Shown: positions 5,264-6,964 of the stretch, piece by piece | Layout of the letters: the number at the start of each line of letters is the position of its first letter | Numbering within the stretch: position 1 is the stretch's first letter | NCBI GenBank assembly: GCA_041299015.1 | Contig: JBFYWB010000101.1 | Location: 1 to 6,964 of the forward strand | Direction of reading: 5' to 3' | Source of the DNA: JARFQH01 sp041299015 | Lineage (GTDB): Bacteria; Desulfobacterota; Desulfobacteria; Desulfobacterales; SG8-13 | DNA length: 6,964 nt | The notes under the pieces: generated by a model | What the model was told of the DNA's origin: nothing | Seen by the model: only the letters and a program-made list of their open reading frames with translations | Database searches by the model: none | Position numbers and translations under genes: made by a program

Positions 5264-6058
5264 ATGAATTTACATCTTGAAGGAAAAACCGCGCTGGTAA
5301 CCGCTTCCACCGCCGGAATCGGTTTTGCCATCGCCCAAGCCCTGGCCGAAGAGGGCACCGAGGTAATCCTCAACGGCCGCACCGTCGATCGGGTCGAACA
5401 GGCCCGCCGGCGGATCGCGGCCGATGTGCCGCATGCCCGAACCAGCGGCATCGCGGCCGACCTCTCGACGGCGGTGGGCGCGCAGCAGGTCACGGACCGG
5501 TTGAGGTCAGTCGATATCCTGGTCAACAACCTGGGCATTTTCGACGTGAAGCCGTTTCCCGAGATCGAAGACAGGGAATGGTTCGCGTTCTTCGAGACCA
5601 ACGTGATGAGCGGCGTGAGACTGAGCCGGCACTACCTGCCGCAGATGAAGAAAACCAACTGGGGTCGAATCGTCTTCATTTCCAGCGAATCCGGACTACA
5701 CATTCCATTGGAGATGATTCACTACGGGGTGACCAAGACGGCGCAGATCGCACTGGCACGAGGACTGGCCGAAACCACCCGCGGAACCGGTGTCACTGTC
5801 AACTCCGTGCTGCCGGGACCGACCCTGTCGGAAGGCATCAACACCTTTATCGAAAATCTGGCACGGGAACAAAATTCAAACAAAACAGATGTCGAAGAGC
5901 AATTTTTCGAACACATGCGCCCTACTTCGCTGATTCAACGTTTTGCCGATACCCGTGAAGTGGCCAACCTGGTGGTCTACGTCTGCAGTCCCCTGTCTTC
6001 GGCCACCAATGGTGCGGCGCTGCGGGTCGACGGCGGCGTGGTGCGCGCCATCCCGTAA
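5264..6058 (+). CDS. Short-chain dehydrogenase/reductase (classical SDR), 264 aa
   Basis: A cytoplasmic NAD(P)-dependent oxidoreductase of unknown substrate. It has the full classical SDR layout and a usual length: the cofactor motif TASTAGIG (13-20, with Ala where many have Gly at 14), Arg40 in NGR after the second strand, which hints at NADP(H), NNLG at 88-91, Asn113, Ser141, and YGVTK with Tyr154 and Lys158, then PGPT at 184-187. With Asn113 this gives the complete Asn-Ser-Tyr-Lys catalytic set. A glutamate- and asparagine-rich insert at about 195-220 likely caps the substrate site. AAGGAG at 5253-5258, 5 nt before ATG 5264, sets the start; a GTG at 5258 lies inside this site and is unlikely. 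It is the first gene of a probable operon with the epimerase. Confidence 0.93.
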   Translation: MNLHLEGKTALVTASTAGIGFAIAQALAEEGTEVILNGRTVDRVEQARRRIAADVPHARTSGIAADLSTAVGAQQVTDRLRSVDILVNNLGIFDVKPFPEIEDREWFAFFETNVMSGVRLSRHYLPQMKKTNWGRIVFISSESGLHIPLEMIHYGVTKTAQIALARGLAETTRGTGVTVNSVLPGPTLSEGINTFIENLAREQNSNKTDVEEQFFEHMRPTSLIQRFADTREVANLVVYVCSPLSSATNGAALRVDGGVVRAIP

Positions 6059-6069
6059 GGAGTCAGCCG

Positions 6070-6964
6070 ATGCACGTTTTCATTACAGGAGGCTTAGGAT
6101 TTGTCGGCCGCCGTTTGTCTCAAGTGCTGCTGGACGCGGGCCATGCGGTGACGGCCAGCGGGCGCTCGAAAACGGCGCAGACAATCGATCATCCCCGGTT
6201 TCAGTATGTCGTGGCAGACACCAGCCTTGAGGGGCCCTGGCAAGAAACGGCACAGCTGGTCGATGCCGCCGTGAATCTGGCAGGCGTATCCATTTTCAGT
6301 TATTGGACCGACAACCACAAGCAGAAAATGGTCGACAGCCGCATCTTGACCACCCGTAATCTGGTCAACTCAATCTTGGAGGGCAATGCCAAGGTTCTGT
6401 GCAGTACATCGGCGGTAGGGTACTACGGCCACCGGGGAGACGAAAAACTCACCGAAGAGCATCCGCCGGGAGACGATTTCCTGGCCCGGCTCGCCGTGGA
6501 CTGGGAAAAAGAAGCCCATGCAGCGGAAGCGGGCAACATACGCGTCGCGATCCCGCGCTTCGGCATCGTGCTCGATCGCGGCGGCGGCGCCATGGGCAAA
6601 ATAGTCCCGGCCTTTCGCATGTTCTTGGGCGGCCCCCTGGGAGACGGCCGGCAGTGGTTTTCCTGGATGCACCTGCACGACCTGGTGCAAGCCATGGTGT
6701 TCTGTCTGACGACCGACAATGCGCGCGGTGCGATTAATTTCTGCGCTCCCGAACCGGTTCGCAATAAAGCGCTGGCCAAGACCCTCGGCGAAATGCTCAA
6801 CCGCCCGGCGATAATGCCGGCACCCGCTTTCGTCATTCGGAAGGCGCTCGGTGAGTTCGGCGAGGCCTTACTCAGCAGCCAGCGCGCCGTGCCCAATTAT
6901 CTGCAGAAGCTCGGTTTCGAGTTTCGTTATCCCGATCTCCGGTCGGCCCTTGCGGAAATCGTCG
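6070..6964 (+). CDS. TIGR01777/YfcH-type NAD(P)-binding epimerase family protein (3'-partial, 298 aa visible)
   Basis: Member of the extended SDR superfamily related to E. coli YfcH and human SDR39U1; the reaction of this family is not established. Visible are the Rossmann motif GGLGFVG (7-13), Asn69-Ala71 in NLAG, STSAVGYYG (112-120) with the family's Tyr pair, PRFGIVLDRGGG (162-173), the signature LGGPLGDGRQWFSW (186-199) and HLHDLV (201-206), and the C-terminal DUF1731-like region with AP.PV at 226-230 and QRAVP..L..LGF.F at 271-285. Members are about 300 residues, so only a few codons are missing past the edge. AAGGAG (6057-6062) overlaps the SDR stop and lies 7 nt before the ATG, pointing to translational coupling and co-transcription with the SDR gene. 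Confidence 0.93.
   Translation, partial: MHVFITGGLGFVGRRLSQVLLDAGHAVTASGRSKTAQTIDHPRFQYVVADTSLEGPWQETAQLVDAAVNLAGVSIFSYWTDNHKQKMVDSRILTTRNLVNSILEGNAKVLCSTSAVGYYGHRGDEKLTEEHPPGDDFLARLAVDWEKEAHAAEAGNIRVAIPRFGIVLDRGGGAMGKIVPAFRMFLGGPLGDGRQWFSWMHLHDLVQAMVFCLTTDNARGAINFCAPEPVRNKALAKTLGEMLNRPAIMPAPAFVIRKALGEFGEALLSSQRAVPNYLQKLGFEFRYPDLRSALAEIV

Overview
The window is a G+C-rich bacterial chromosome segment made of central-metabolism and oxidoreductase genes. It shows no insertion sequence, CRISPR array, tRNA or rRNA. The gene content (a homodimeric pyruvate dehydrogenase E1, an animal-type transketolase and a TIGR01777 epimerase) and the base composition would fit a Gram-negative bacterium, possibly of the Desulfobacterota/Deltaproteobacteria. 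That placement is an inference, because there is no marker gene here.

Left part, minus strand. Positions 1-1594 hold the first 531 residues of AceE, the E1 subunit of pyruvate dehydrogenase; the gene runs off the left edge. Positions 2298-4253 hold a complete transketolase of the animal-type branch, followed by a clear intrinsic terminator (2222-2253). Both are thiamine-diphosphate enzymes of the transketolase superfamily. The gap between them holds a 62-codon plus-strand gene of unknown function (1973-2161) with a good ribosome binding site, a candidate promoter and a 7-bp palindrome near the expected transcription start.

Middle, 4254-5263. This 1-kb stretch has no long credible protein gene but is not empty. 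It holds a possible plus-strand gene remnant (4404-4526) and three TTGCCG copies leading into a candidate promoter (TATAAT at 4648-4653). A run of abutting stem-loops rich in GGA triplets follows, ending at a 14-bp-stem terminator (4928-4964). I read 4660-4967 as a candidate structured non-coding RNA of about 300 nt, with features reminiscent of CsrA/RsmA-sequestering RNAs. This is the most interesting item in the window and remains a hypothesis. On the opposite strand, a 43-codon coding-like frame without a start codon ends 9 nt before the same terminator and looks like a broken small gene.

Right part, plus strand. A short-chain dehydrogenase/reductase (5264-6058) and a TIGR01777/YfcH-type NAD(P)-binding epimerase (from 6070, running off the right edge) form a tight two-gene unit; the second gene's ribosome binding site overlaps the stop codon of the first. 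Both are Rossmann-fold oxidoreductases whose substrates cannot be told from sequence.
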